DNA from: Xanthobacteraceae bacterium
GTDB lineage: Bacteria; Pseudomonadota; Alphaproteobacteria; Rhizobiales; Xanthobacteraceae
Assembly: GCA_030037885.1 (NCBI GenBank)
Contig: JASHPU010000106.1
Coordinates: 1-37,538, forward strand
Length of the DNA: 37,538 nt
Direction: 5' to 3'
A program made the translations under genes and the position numbers. Below, piece by piece: positions 23,973-32,456 of this stretch (positions are counted from its first letter, which is position 1; each line of letters begins with the position of its first letter). The notes beneath the pieces are model-generated. The model saw only the letters and a list, made by a program, of their open reading frames with translations, was not told the origin of the DNA and did not search any database.

Positions 23973-24827
23973 CTACGGCGCGTTGACGTGCTCCGGGCGC
24001 CAGCGGGTCATGCGGTCTTCGACCAGCTTGACCAAGCCGGTCATCAGGAGCGACAGCCCGGCGAACACGATCAGCCCAGCGAACACGACGTCGACCTGAA
24101 AGCCGCTGGCGGCGCGCACCATCACCACGCCGAGCCCTTCCTGCGAGCCGAAAAACTCCGATACCACGACGCCGAGCACGGCGCGGCCGATCGCGAGGCG
24201 CAGTCCGACGACGATGAACGGCAGCGCGTTCGGCACCACGACGAGCCGCGCGATGTCCCATTCCTTGGCGCCGAACGAGCGCACCACGTTGATCAGAAGC
24301 TTGTCGCCGTTGCGTACGCCTTCGTAGGTGTTGATGAGCAGCGGAAACAGCGCGCCGATAAACACGATGGCGACCTTCGACCACAGCCCGATGCCGAGCC
24401 ACAGCATCAACAGCGGCAGAAACACCAGCCGTGGCGTGGCGTTGAACGCGGTGATGAACGGATCGAACATGGCGTTGAGCAGGCTCGAACGGCCGATCAG
24501 GATGCCGAGCGGTAAGCCCACGACAATGGCGATGGCGAGCCCGATGGCGAAGGCGGTAGCGCTGACGCCGAGCGGCGCCCACAGCGAGCCGGAGACGATC
24601 ATCTGCCACAGCGTAGCGGCGACGCGGCTCGGCACCGTGAAGAACAGCCGCGTTCCGGGCTTGAGCGGCACGAAATACGGCACGAACTGCCACACGAGCA
24701 GTAGCACGAGGAAGCTGCCGGCGCCCCATGCGGCCGGCTCGATGCGCCGCCACAGGCTGCGGTGCGGCGCAGCGTCGGCGCCGCCGAGCGCGGCGACGCG
24801 AGCGTCAAGCGTTTGCGTCTCAGCCAT
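23973..24827 (-). CDS. ABC transporter permease, NitT/TauT type (second permease)
   Basis: This 284-residue inner-membrane permease of the SsuC/TauC type has about six hydrophobic segments. The ATPase-contact loop reads SFGAKEWDIARLVVVPNALP, and the GLGLAI..GVVVSEFFGSQEGLG region follows it, as is typical. A longer N-terminal tail of about 30 residues (TQTLDARVAALGGADA) precedes the first helix. The ATG at 24827 starts 18 bases after the stop of the first permease, in one operon with the ATPase. It is homologous to, but clearly different from, that permease, so the transporter may be a heterodimer. Confidence 0.87.
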   Translation of the reverse strand: MAETQTLDARVAALGGADAAPHRSLWRRIEPAAWGAGSFLVLLLVWQFVPYFVPLKPGTRLFFTVPSRVAATLWQMIVSGSLWAPLGVSATAFAIGLAIAIVVGLPLGILIGRSSLLNAMFDPFITAFNATPRLVFLPLLMLWLGIGLWSKVAIVFIGALFPLLINTYEGVRNGDKLLINVVRSFGAKEWDIARLVVVPNALPFIVVGLRLAIGRAVLGVVVSEFFGSQEGLGVVMVRAASGFQVDVVFAGLIVFAGLSLLMTGLVKLVEDRMTRWRPEHVNAP

Positions 24828-24844
24828 GACGTTCGCCCGCCGCC

Positions 24845-25636
24845 CTATTGTCTGGTCCGCCACGGGAACGCGGCGCGTTCGGCCCAGCGGATACCTTCCG
24901 TCAGCACCACGGCGATCACCATCACCACGAGAATGCAGCCGAACATGCGGTCGAGCGCGAAAATGTCGCCGAACCGAGAGATGGCGTAGCCGATCCCTTC
25001 CGAGGCGGCGAAGAACTCGCCGACCAGGACCGCGATCAGCGCCCGGCCGACCGCGATCCGCGAGCTGGCTACGATATAGGGCAGCACGCTCGGAAAGATC
25101 ACCATGCGATAGAGATCCCATTCGCCGCCGCCGAGCGAGCGCACCACGTTGATCAGGAGCTGGTCGACCGCGCGCACGCCGGCATGGGCGTTGAAGATGA
25201 AGGGAAACACCGCCAGCACGAAAACGATGACGGCTTTGCCGGACACGCCGACGCCGAAGAAGATCACGAGAAGCGGCGCCAGCGCCACCAGCGGACTCGC
25301 ATAAAACACCGTCATCAGCGGATCGAGCGCGTAGCCGACGCGCGGCCGCCAGCCCATGACGATGCCGAGCGGCACGCCGACGATGACGGCGGCGGCGAGC
25401 CCGATGAAGAACGGCACCGCCGAGACCGCCAGATCGTGAAACAGATCGCCGCTGCCGATCAGATCGACGAGACCGGCGGCGATCAGGCTCGGCTTGGAGA
25501 TGAACAGCGGATTGAACGGCACGAACAGAAAAATCGCCTGCCAGGCGGCGAAAAACAAGATCACGGCGAAGCCGCCGAGCAGAATTTTGCGGTAGCGCGC
25601 CGCAAACGTCGGGCGAACAATTGCTTGTTCAGCCAT
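24845..25636 (-). CDS. ABC transporter permease, NitT/TauT type (first permease)
   Basis: This 263-residue permease has about six membrane segments and the EAA-like loop SLGGGEWDLYRMVIFPSVLP. The GRALIAVLVGEFFAASEGIG region is typical for the SsuC/TauC group. The ATG at 25636 overlaps the TGA of the ATPase gene by one base (TGATG), so the two are translationally coupled; a GTG directly before it (25639) is less likely. Gene order on the minus strand is ATPase, this permease, second permease. Both permeases presumably assemble with the ATPase encoded first. Confidence 0.88.
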   Translation of the reverse strand: MAEQAIVRPTFAARYRKILLGGFAVILFFAAWQAIFLFVPFNPLFISKPSLIAAGLVDLIGSGDLFHDLAVSAVPFFIGLAAAVIVGVPLGIVMGWRPRVGYALDPLMTVFYASPLVALAPLLVIFFGVGVSGKAVIVFVLAVFPFIFNAHAGVRAVDQLLINVVRSLGGGEWDLYRMVIFPSVLPYIVASSRIAVGRALIAVLVGEFFAASEGIGYAISRFGDIFALDRMFGCILVVMVIAVVLTEGIRWAERAAFPWRTRQ

Positions 25637-26406
25637 CACGCCACGATCTCGTCCTTGAGCGTATTCCAGATCTCGAGCTTGAGATCGTTGAATTCCGGCG
25701 TCACCCGCATCTCGTATTCGCGCGGCCGCGGCAGGTCGATGGCGAAGACTTTCTTCGCCCGGCCGGGGCGCTTGCTCATCACCACGACGCGGTCGGAGAG
25801 ATAGATGGCTTCGTCGATCTGGTGGGTGACGAACAGCACGGTCTTGCGCGCCTCGCGCCAGATGCGCAACAACTCGGCCTGCATCAGATCGCGGGTCTGC
25901 GCATCGAGCGCGGCGAACGGCTCGTCCATCAGCAAAACGTCGGGATCGGTCGCCAAAGCCCGAGCGAGGCCGACGCGCTGCTTCATGCCGCCGGAGAGCT
26001 CATGCGGGTAATGCTGCTCGAAGCCGGCGAGCCCGACCAGCACGACCAGCCGTTCGGCCGTGGCGCGGCGTTTTTCAGCTGGCACCTTCTTCAGCTCGAG
26101 GCCGAGCTCGATGTTGTGCTGCACGGTGCGCCACGGCAGCAGGCCGAATTCCTGAAACACCATGGCGCGGTCGCTGCCGGGCCCGCCGATCGGCTTGCCG
26201 TGCATCAACACCTCGCCGGAATCCGGCTTGGTCAGCCCGAGCACCACGTTGAGGAACGTGCTCTTGCCGCACCCCGACGGACCGACGATCGACAGAAACT
26301 CGCCCTCCTCGACCGCGATGTCGAAGCCGCCGAGCGCCCGTAGCGGCGCGCGGTTCGGCGGCCGAAAGGTCAGGCTGACGTTGCGGCCCTCGATATAGCC
26401 GGCCAT
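25636..26406 (-). CDS. ABC transporter ATP-binding protein, NitT/TauT type
   Basis: This 256-residue ATPase has the complete motif set: Walker A GPSGCGKST (42-50), Q-loop VFQEFGLLPW (83-92), signature LSGGMKQR (137-144), Walker B VLLMDEP (157-163) and switch H195. The EFGLLPW and MTHQIDEAIYLSDRV-type tail is the SsuB/TauB/NrtD form. The C-terminal extension of about 40 residues (AIDLPRPREYEMR) is usual for the group. The ATG at 26406 has no strong ribosome site. The gene heads the three-gene operon and powers import of the ligand of the convergent binding protein. Confidence 0.92.
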   Translation of the reverse strand: MAGYIEGRNVSLTFRPPNRAPLRALGGFDIAVEEGEFLSIVGPSGCGKSTFLNVVLGLTKPDSGEVLMHGKPIGGPGSDRAMVFQEFGLLPWRTVQHNIELGLELKKVPAEKRRATAERLVVLVGLAGFEQHYPHELSGGMKQRVGLARALATDPDVLLMDEPFAALDAQTRDLMQAELLRIWREARKTVLFVTHQIDEAIYLSDRVVVMSKRPGRAKKVFAIDLPRPREYEMRVTPEFNDLKLEIWNTLKDEIVA

Positions 26407-26737
26407 GCGGACGATCCGGTTTTCTTGCGTGCGGCGAATTTCGCCTTGAAGACGGCGGTCATGATCGCCCAGACCGCACCGTCCCGCAACCGGGGTCGCT
26501 TGCCGCATGAATGCGCCTCATGTGTCGCGGCGCTGCTGCAAATCGCCGCCTCATGGAAAATTCCGCTCATTCCCGCGAAAGCGGGAATCCAGAAGCTGCG
26601 AAAAGCTGGGCCCCGGCTTTCGCGGGCACGAGCGGTTGGATTGATCCAACGCCGGCGCGACGCGGTGTCCGACTGCCTTGCACCGCCGCGGATTTTCGGA
26701 CAGAGGTTGAGCGTCAATCGGGGAGTGGGAGGCTTTC
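26407..26737. other. 331-base divergent intergenic region with a palindromic repeat
   Basis: The gap between the ABC operon and the M24 gene holds a palindromic repeat at 26568-26630: CATTCCCGCGAAAGCGGGAA, then AAGCTGGGCCCCGGCTTTCG. The GCGAAAGCGGG arm recurs inverted as CCGGCTTTCGCGGG. The rest should hold the two promoters; I see no clear -35/-10 pair and no gene. Confidence 0.7.
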
Positions 26738-28009
26738 ATGGGAACGGCCAATTTCGGCACCGTCGGCCTGGACTGGCAGCAGCGCGTCAACTGGGAGCGC
26801 TTACGCGAATACCGCATCGAGCGGGCCCGGGCGATGATGAAGAAGCACAAGCTCGGCGCGCTCCTGTGCATGTACGACGAGAACGTGCGCTACATCACCG
26901 GCACGCTGACCCCCGGCTGGAACCGGCTCAAGCCCGGCCTGCGCTATGCCATGCTGTGCGGCGACGGCCGCCCTGTCCTGTTCGAGCAGGGCGATATCGG
27001 CTTTCAGATCGAGCGGCATTCGCCGTGGATTCCGAAGGAGAACGTGCGCCATTCGTTCGCCTGGATCAAAGGCGCCGCCGGGCCCGCCGCCACCCAGCAG
27101 GTGAAAAAATTCACCAAGGCGGTGAAGCAGGCGATGAAGGACAACGGCGTCGCCGGGGAAAAACTCGGCTGTGACTTTATCGACATCAACATGTTGAATA
27201 TTTTCAAGGAAGAAAAAATCAACTGGACCGACGGCATGACGCCGATGATGGAGGCGCGCGCCGTGAAAAGCCCGGACGAGCAGGAATGCTTCCGCATCGT
27301 CGGCGCCATCGGCGACGCCACGCACTGGGAGTGCATGAAATTTTTGCGGCCCGGCATCACCGAGAACCAGGTGACCGCGCACCTGATGCAGTACCTCTAC
27401 GCCATTCCCGGCATGGAGGACGTCGAAGACGTCATCGTGTCGTCGGGGCCGAACACCTGGCCGAATTGGCGCAATTTTTCCGACCGCATCATCCAGCCCG
27501 GCGATATCGTGTTCATGGATTTGGCGGCGCTGACCTGGAACGGCTACAAGTCCTGCTATTACCGCACCTATTGCGTCGGCAAGGAACCGACGCGCGAGCA
27601 GAAAGAGACTTACGACATCGCACTGAAATGGCTCTACGATTCGATCGGCGCCGTGAAGGTCGGCGCCACGACGCGCGACATTGCACAGAAATGGCCGTCG
27701 GCGATGAAGACCTGGGGCTATGAGGACGAGGATCAGGCGGCCGCCAATCTGTGGGGTCACGGCCTTGGGCTCGCGCAATACGATCCGCCGGTGATCTCGC
27801 GCATCTGGTCGCTCGACCATCCGATCGAGATCCAGGAAGGCATGACGTTCGCGCTCGAGACCCAGCACGGCAAGAAATTCCGCTACGGCGTGCGCATCGA
27901 GGAAATGCTGATCGTGCACAAGAAGGACATCGAGATCGTCTCCAACTTCCCGGTCAAGCAGATCACCGTGGTCGATCCGCTGCCCGGCTACGGCGATCAC
28001 GTGAAATAA
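26738..28009 (+). CDS. M24-family 'pita-bread' hydrolase, one metal ligand replaced
   Basis: This 423-residue member of the M24 family (aminopeptidase P, creatinase, DMSP lyase DddP, ectoine hydrolase) has an N-terminal creatinase-like domain at about 20-170 and a C-terminal pita-bread domain at about 180-410. The usual five metal ligands are D, D, H, E, E. Here D261 (FMDLA), H341 (WGHGLGL), E374 (FALET) and E388 (VRIEEM) are present. At the second position, the Asp of GYxxDxxRT, the protein has Cys273 (GYKSCYYRT). Such changes occur in members that work without two metals, for example creatinase. It is more like the DddP/creatinase branch than true PepP. The ATG at 26738 has GGAGG six bases upstream. 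Substrate is unknown; the neighbours suggest small-molecule catabolism. Confidence 0.82.
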   Translation: MGTANFGTVGLDWQQRVNWERLREYRIERARAMMKKHKLGALLCMYDENVRYITGTLTPGWNRLKPGLRYAMLCGDGRPVLFEQGDIGFQIERHSPWIPKENVRHSFAWIKGAAGPAATQQVKKFTKAVKQAMKDNGVAGEKLGCDFIDINMLNIFKEEKINWTDGMTPMMEARAVKSPDEQECFRIVGAIGDATHWECMKFLRPGITENQVTAHLMQYLYAIPGMEDVEDVIVSSGPNTWPNWRNFSDRIIQPGDIVFMDLAALTWNGYKSCYYRTYCVGKEPTREQKETYDIALKWLYDSIGAVKVGATTRDIAQKWPSAMKTWGYEDEDQAAANLWGHGLGLAQYDPPVISRIWSLDHPIEIQEGMTFALETQHGKKFRYGVRIEEMLIVHKKDIEIVSNFPVKQITVVDPLPGYGDHVK

Positions 28010-28034
28010 GAGACGCAAGCCACCCCCTCTTCTC

Positions 28035-28124
28035 GTCATTGCCGGGCTTGACCCGGCAATCCATGCGGCGCTTCAGCGAGCGGTGAGGCCGCATGGATGC
28101 CCGGGTCAAGCCCGGGTATGACGA
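28035..28124. repeat. Palindromic repeat (GTCATTGCCGGGCTTGACCC family), copy 2
   Basis: It has the same arms as at 13001-13077: GTCATTGCCGGGCTTGACCC with GGCAATCCATG, mirrored by CATGGATGCCCGGGTCAAG and CCCGGGTATGACGA. The centre differs (GCGGCGCTTCAGCGAGCGG). It lies between the M24 gene and the PEP-synthase-like gene. Confidence 0.82.
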
Positions 28125-28141
28125 TCGAAAATGGTCGTCGC

Positions 28142-29419
28142 ATGAGTTCGTTCATTGTCCCGTTGAGCGATCCGGCCGCGGCCGACGCCGAGCGCGTCGG
28201 ACCGAAGGCGGCGAATCTGGCGCGGCTGGCGCAGGCCGGCTTGCCGACGCCGGGCGGCTTTTGCATCACCGCGGCCGCCTATCATCGGCAAATCCGCCAG
28301 CTCGGCATCGCCGACGCGGTACGCGCCTATGCGGACGCCGATCAAACAACGCAGCGCCGGCTCTCGGTCGAGATCAGGCTTGCGCTCTATCAGAGCGAGC
28401 TTGCGCTCGATTTACGTACCGCCATTTTGGCGGCGTGGTCGGAGCAGAAAAAACCGGCGGCGGTGCGCTCCTCCGCGCTGGTCGAGGACCGCGCCGATTC
28501 AAGCTTCGCCGGCCAGTTCGAAAGTTTTCTCGGCCTGACCGACGACGGCGAATTTTTCACTGCATTGCGCGCCTGCTGGGCGGCGTTGTGGACCACCAAT
28601 GCGCGCCGCTCGATGGCGCAGCACGGCCTCGATCCGTCCGGAACCGCGATGGCGGTGCTGGTGCAGCCGTTGGTCGCCGCGCAGGCATCCGGCGGCGGCC
28701 TGAGCGAAACTGCCGAAGGCCACATGCTCATCTCTGCCACCTGGGGCCTCGGCTCGACCATCGCCCAGGGCGAGGTGGTGCCGGATCGCATCGTGCTGTC
28801 GCGCCACGGTTTTGTTCGCAGCAATCAGGCCGGCCGCAAAAACCACCGTGAAGGCTGCGTGCACGGCACAGGCGGCGGCACGGCAGCCCAGGCCGTGCCT
28901 GACGACTTGGCGCGCGCGCCCTGCCTCTCCGCCGGACAAGCCACCGCGCTCGGCCGGCTGCTGCGCAAGGCCGAAACCGTGCTCGGCATGCCGGTCGAAA
29001 TCGAATGGGCGTGCGACAATGACGGCTTCAAGCTTCTTCAGGCGCGGCCGTTGCGCGTGCAGGCTGCCGCGGTGCCGGATGAAATCTGGCTCAAGCATCC
29101 CGGGCTCAACGGCCATCCGGCCGGCATCGGCTGGGGCTCGGGCCGCGCTGTGGTGGTGAATTGCGAATGCGAACTCTCGCGCGTCGCGCCCGGCGACATT
29201 TTGGTCACCCGTGTGGCCGGACCGGCGCTGTCGCATATCCTGCCGCGCGTCGGCGGCGTGGTCGCCGAGCTGGGCGGCTCGACCTCGCATCTCGCGTCGC
29301 TCGCTCGCGAGCGCGGCATCCCCATGGTGCTCGGCGTGCTCGACGCGACGGCGCACATTCCCGACGGCGCCCAGGTCGCGGTCGACGGCGTCGCCGGCAT
29401 CGTGCGGTGGCGCGCCTGA
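28142..29419 (+). CDS. PEP-synthase-like protein with ATP-binding and phosphohistidine domains only
   Basis: This 425-residue protein resembles the first two domains of PEP synthase (PpsA). The N-terminal ATP-grasp part shows GPKAANLARLAQAGLPTPGG (20-39), VRSSALVEDRADSSFAGQ (108-125) and LLQARPL (298-304). The C-terminal phosphohistidine domain shows GGSTSHLASLARERGIP (378-394), with H383 as the phospho-acceptor. The C-terminal PEP/pyruvate barrel of PpsA (about 790 residues) is absent, and there is no inserted antibiotic-binding domain as in rifampicin phosphotransferase. It may phosphorylate an unknown acceptor or work with a separate subunit. I chose ATG 28142; an ATG at 28118 lies within the preceding repeat. 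The stop overlaps the next gene by one base, so it is coupled to the dehydrogenase. Confidence 0.78.
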   Translation: MSSFIVPLSDPAAADAERVGPKAANLARLAQAGLPTPGGFCITAAAYHRQIRQLGIADAVRAYADADQTTQRRLSVEIRLALYQSELALDLRTAILAAWSEQKKPAAVRSSALVEDRADSSFAGQFESFLGLTDDGEFFTALRACWAALWTTNARRSMAQHGLDPSGTAMAVLVQPLVAAQASGGGLSETAEGHMLISATWGLGSTIAQGEVVPDRIVLSRHGFVRSNQAGRKNHREGCVHGTGGGTAAQAVPDDLARAPCLSAGQATALGRLLRKAETVLGMPVEIEWACDNDGFKLLQARPLRVQAAAVPDEIWLKHPGLNGHPAGIGWGSGRAVVVNCECELSRVAPGDILVTRVAGPALSHILPRVGGVVAELGGSTSHLASLARERGIPMVLGVLDATAHIPDGAQVAVDGVAGIVRWRA

Positions 29420-30435
29420 TGGCAGAAAAAGAAAAACAAGCAAAACAACCGGCGCGCCCGCGCATCTTCGTGACGCAGCCGGTGTCCGAACACGCGCTCG
29501 AACGCCTGCGGACGGTGGCGCGGGTGACGGTGTTCGCCGATTCGAGCCGCACCATCCCGAAGCGCACGCTGATCGCGCAGGTGCGCGAGGCCGACGTTCT
29601 GTTTTGTTTGCTGCACGACAAGATCGACCGCAACGTGATCATGGCGAACCCGAAGCTGCGCCTGATTGCCGCGCAGTCGATCACGCCGTCCAATATCGAC
29701 GTTGCGGCGGCGACGGAGCGGCGCATCCCGGTGACCGTGACGGCGCCCATCACCACCGAGGCGACGGCGGACCTGAATTTCGGCCTGATGATCGCAGTGG
29801 CCCGGCGCATGCTCGAAGGCGACCGTTTGGCACGCGCCGGCAAATTTCCGGGAAGCCAGTCGGCGTACCTCTTGGGCAGCTCCGTCTGGGGCAAGACGCT
29901 CGGGCTGATCGGCGGCGGCGGCCTGATCGGCAAGGCAGTGGCACGCCGCGCCCACGGCTTTTCCATGCGCGTTCTGTACTGGACGCCGCGGCGCAAGCCC
30001 GAGCACGAGGAGCGCGAAGCCGGCCTCACCTTTGTGCCGCTCGAGGAGTTGCTCCGCGAATCCGACTTCGTCTCGATCCATTCGCCGCTCAACGCCGAGA
30101 CCCGGCATCAGATCGGCGCGCGCGAGCTGCGGCTGATGAAAAAGACCGCGTTCCTGATCAACACCGCGCGCGGCGCCATCCCCGACGAAGCCGCCTTGGT
30201 GCGCGCGCTGCAACGCAAGGCAATCGCCGGCGCCGGCCTCGACGTGTTCGAGCACGAGCCGAAGGTCGACAGGGCGCTGCGCCAATTGCCGAACGTCGTG
30301 CTTACGCCGCATCTCGGCAGCGCCACGCCGGAAGTGCGCGAGGCCATGGCGGCGATCGTGGTCGACAACATCCTGGCCTTCCTCGGCGGCCACAAACTGC
30401 CGAACTGCGTCAATCCGCAGGTGTTTGCTCTGTGA
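29419..30435 (+). CDS. D-isomer-specific 2-hydroxyacid dehydrogenase (first)
   Basis: This 338-residue NAD(P)-dependent dehydrogenase interconverts 2-hydroxy and 2-oxo acids. The nucleotide-binding motif is LIGGGGLIGKAVA, and the catalytic Arg, Glu and His lie in NTARGAIPDE, FEHEPKV and LTPHLGSAT, the usual D-3-phosphoglycerate/glyoxylate reductase set. The N-terminus is a lysine-rich tail (MAEKEKQAKQPARPRIFV) that is longer than usual. The ATG at 29419 overlaps the TGA of the PEP-synthase-like gene (TGATG). The coupling suggests that both act on the same acid, for example a 2-oxo acid product. Substrate specificity cannot be read by eye. Confidence 0.87.
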   Translation: MAEKEKQAKQPARPRIFVTQPVSEHALERLRTVARVTVFADSSRTIPKRTLIAQVREADVLFCLLHDKIDRNVIMANPKLRLIAAQSITPSNIDVAAATERRIPVTVTAPITTEATADLNFGLMIAVARRMLEGDRLARAGKFPGSQSAYLLGSSVWGKTLGLIGGGGLIGKAVARRAHGFSMRVLYWTPRRKPEHEEREAGLTFVPLEELLRESDFVSIHSPLNAETRHQIGARELRLMKKTAFLINTARGAIPDEAALVRALQRKAIAGAGLDVFEHEPKVDRALRQLPNVVLTPHLGSATPEVREAMAAIVVDNILAFLGGHKLPNCVNPQVFAL

Positions 30436-30463
30436 TGAAGCCGGCATCACGATATAGCGGTGA

Positions 30464-30565
30464 TCGCGAATAGCGAATGGCGGGTGGCGAATGGACAGTA
30501 GCGGCAACATATTTCCATTCGCCATTCGCCATTTGCTATTCGCCATTCGCTATTCGCTATTCGCA
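30464..30565. repeat. Short-unit repeat and inverted repeat (GCGAATAG/GCGAATGG)
   Basis: From 30464 the sequence is GCGAATAGCGAATGGCGG..., and from 30515 it is the inverse CCATTCGCCATTCGCCATT..CTATTCGC. Both are built from 7-to-9-base units of GCGAATRG. The two halves are complementary, so the whole can fold into a long hairpin between the two dehydrogenase genes. Confidence 0.85.
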
Positions 30566-30582
30566 TCCGGAGATTTGCGCTC

Positions 30583-31542
30583 ATGCCGCACATAGCCATC
30601 GCCATTACCGACATCCCCTTCCCTTCGCTCGACCCCGCGAAAAAAGCGCTGGCGCGGCTCGATCCGGAATACCGCATGGCCAACAGCCCATCGGCCGAGG
30701 ACATTTTGGCGGTGGCGCGCGACGCCGATGCCATCCTGGTGACCTATGCGAAGCTATCCGGCGATCTCTTGCGCCAGCTGACGAAATGCAAGGCGATCGG
30801 CCGCTTCGGGCTTGGCGTCGACAACATCGACCTGCCGGCCGCCAAGGCCTGCGGCATCGCGGTGAATTACGTGCCGGATTATTGCCTGCGCGAAGTGTCG
30901 GATCACGCCATGGCGCTGCTGCTCGCGCTCGCCCGCAAGGTGACGCTCGCCGACAAGCTGGTGCAATCCGGCCGCTGGGAGGTGCCGCCGCTGGTGCCGC
31001 TGCGGCGGCTCGAAGGCCAAGTGCTCGGCCTGATCGGCTTCGGCAACATCCCGCGCGCGTTGGCGCCGAAGGCCAAGGCGTTCGGGCTCAAAGTCCTGGC
31101 GCACGATCCATACGTCACCAAGGATGTGCTCGATGCCGCCGGCGTCGCAGGCGTGAGCTTCGACGAGCTGTTGGCGCGCTCGGACTTCGTGTCGGTGCAC
31201 GCGCCGCTGTTGCCGGCGACGCGCGGGCTGATGAACGCCGCCGCGTTCGCCAAGATGAAAAACGGCGCCTATTTGATCAACACCGCGCGCGGCCCGCTGG
31301 TCGACGAACCGGCGCTGATCGCCGCGCTCAATTCCGGCCGGCTCGGCGGCGCCGCGCTTGATGTAGTGACAACGGAGCCGTTGGCAAAGGACTCGCCGCT
31401 CGTCGGCCGTGACAATGTCATCCTCACCCCGCACATTGCCTTCTATTCGGTCGAAGCGCTCGAAGAGCTGCAGACCAAATGCGCCGGCGACGTGGCGCGC
31501 GTTCTGTCGGGGGAGAAGGCGGTCTATCCGATTTCGGCGTAG
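30583..31542 (+). CDS. D-2-hydroxyacid dehydrogenase, C-terminal-binding-protein type (second)
   Basis: This 319-residue dehydrogenase begins MPHIAIAITDIPFP and contains GLGVDNIDLPAAK, the Rossmann motif LIGFGNIPRALA, NTARGPLVDE (catalytic Arg), VTTEPLA (Glu) and LTPHIAFYS (His). The last segment, with FYSVEALEEL after the His, is the form seen in the CtBP-like bacterial group. It differs a good deal from the first dehydrogenase at 29419 and is not a recent duplicate. GGAG lies about ten bases before the ATG at 30583. It follows the first gene by 147 bases of repeat; a separate promoter is possible. The substrate is unknown. Confidence 0.86.
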   Translation: MPHIAIAITDIPFPSLDPAKKALARLDPEYRMANSPSAEDILAVARDADAILVTYAKLSGDLLRQLTKCKAIGRFGLGVDNIDLPAAKACGIAVNYVPDYCLREVSDHAMALLLALARKVTLADKLVQSGRWEVPPLVPLRRLEGQVLGLIGFGNIPRALAPKAKAFGLKVLAHDPYVTKDVLDAAGVAGVSFDELLARSDFVSVHAPLLPATRGLMNAAAFAKMKNGAYLINTARGPLVDEPALIAALNSGRLGGAALDVVTTEPLAKDSPLVGRDNVILTPHIAFYSVEALEELQTKCAGDVARVLSGEKAVYPISA

Positions 31543-31556
31543 GGTCGCGGTTTTCG

Positions 31557-32456
31557 CTACGCCGCCGCGACCGCGATGCCTTCCTGCTCGCAGCTGTTGG
31601 CCACGTCGCACACGGTGGCGCGCTGCATGTCGCGCTTCCAGCGCAGGTCGTCGAACTCGGTGCCGCGGTGCATGGTGCAGCGATCGTCCCAGATGACGAG
31701 ATCGTGCACGCGCCAGCGATGGGTGTAGATGAATTGCCGTTGCGTGGCGTGAGCGACGAGCTGGTCGATGAGCGCGCGCCCCTCGGCCTCGGGCATGCCG
31801 AAAATACGGCCGGCGTGAGACGCAAGGTAGAGCGACTTGCGGCCGGATTCCGCAATCGTGCGCACCAAGACCTGCGGCACCGGCGGCAGTCCCTGCCGCT
31901 CCTCGTCGCTGAAGCTGGCAAAGCCGAGCCGTGCGCGCGAATTGAAAATCGAATGCTCCGCCACGAGGCTTGCGAGCCGGCGCTTCATGTCGTCGGGCAG
32001 CGTATCGTAGGCTGCGCGTTCGTCGGCGAATTCGGTATGGCCGCCGACCGGCGGGATCGAACGCGCATAGAGCAGCGAGGCGCGTGCCGGCAGCCGCTTG
32101 AACGAGCTGTCGGTGTGCCACAGCCTGTTGCCGAGCTGAAACAGGCGCTGGCGCGAATCCTTGCCCCATACTTCATTCTCGGGACCGAGGTTCGATACGT
32201 CGGCAAATTCCTTCGGCACACGCAACTTCGCGTCCTTGCGAAACAGCGCGATGGTGGTCTCCAGCGGACCGAAATGCCGGGCGAAGTCGAGATGCTGGTC
32301 GGCCGACAAATGCTGATCGGGAAAAATCAGCACTGCGTATTTGGCGAACGCGTCTTTGATCGCCGCAACGTCGGACGGCTCGAGCGGCCGCGACAGATCG
32401 AGGTCGCCGATTTCGGCGGCAAAGCTTGGCGTGACCGGGCAGATGGTGATGCTCAT
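31557..32456 (-). CDS. TauD/TfdA-family 2-oxoglutarate-dependent dioxygenase
   Basis: This 299-residue Fe(II)/2OG dioxygenase has its iron ligands in H114-x-D116 (LWHTDSSF) and H263 (TMHRGTEF), with R279 as the 2-oxoglutarate contact. It fits the group that hydroxylates taurine, alkyl sulfates or 2,4-D-like aryloxyacids. The HTDSSFKRLPARASLL stretch is typical for TfdA-like enzymes. The ATG at 32456 has GGAGG about eight bases upstream; the longer frame to 32471 starts just before it with no better support. It is convergent with the dehydrogenase gene and divergent from the ClpP-fold gene. Both are possible catabolic neighbours, but no substrate can be named. Confidence 0.87.
   Translation of the reverse strand: MSITICPVTPSFAAEIGDLDLSRPLEPSDVAAIKDAFAKYAVLIFPDQHLSADQHLDFARHFGPLETTIALFRKDAKLRVPKEFADVSNLGPENEVWGKDSRQRLFQLGNRLWHTDSSFKRLPARASLLYARSIPPVGGHTEFADERAAYDTLPDDMKRRLASLVAEHSIFNSRARLGFASFSDEERQGLPPVPQVLVRTIAESGRKSLYLASHAGRIFGMPEAEGRALIDQLVAHATQRQFIYTHRWRVHDLVIWDDRCTMHRGTEFDDLRWKRDMQRATVCDVANSCEQEGIAVAAA

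Noticed and set aside
30464-30565. CRISPR-like array
   Set aside because: The units are too short and degenerate, with no spacers of constant length and no cas genes.
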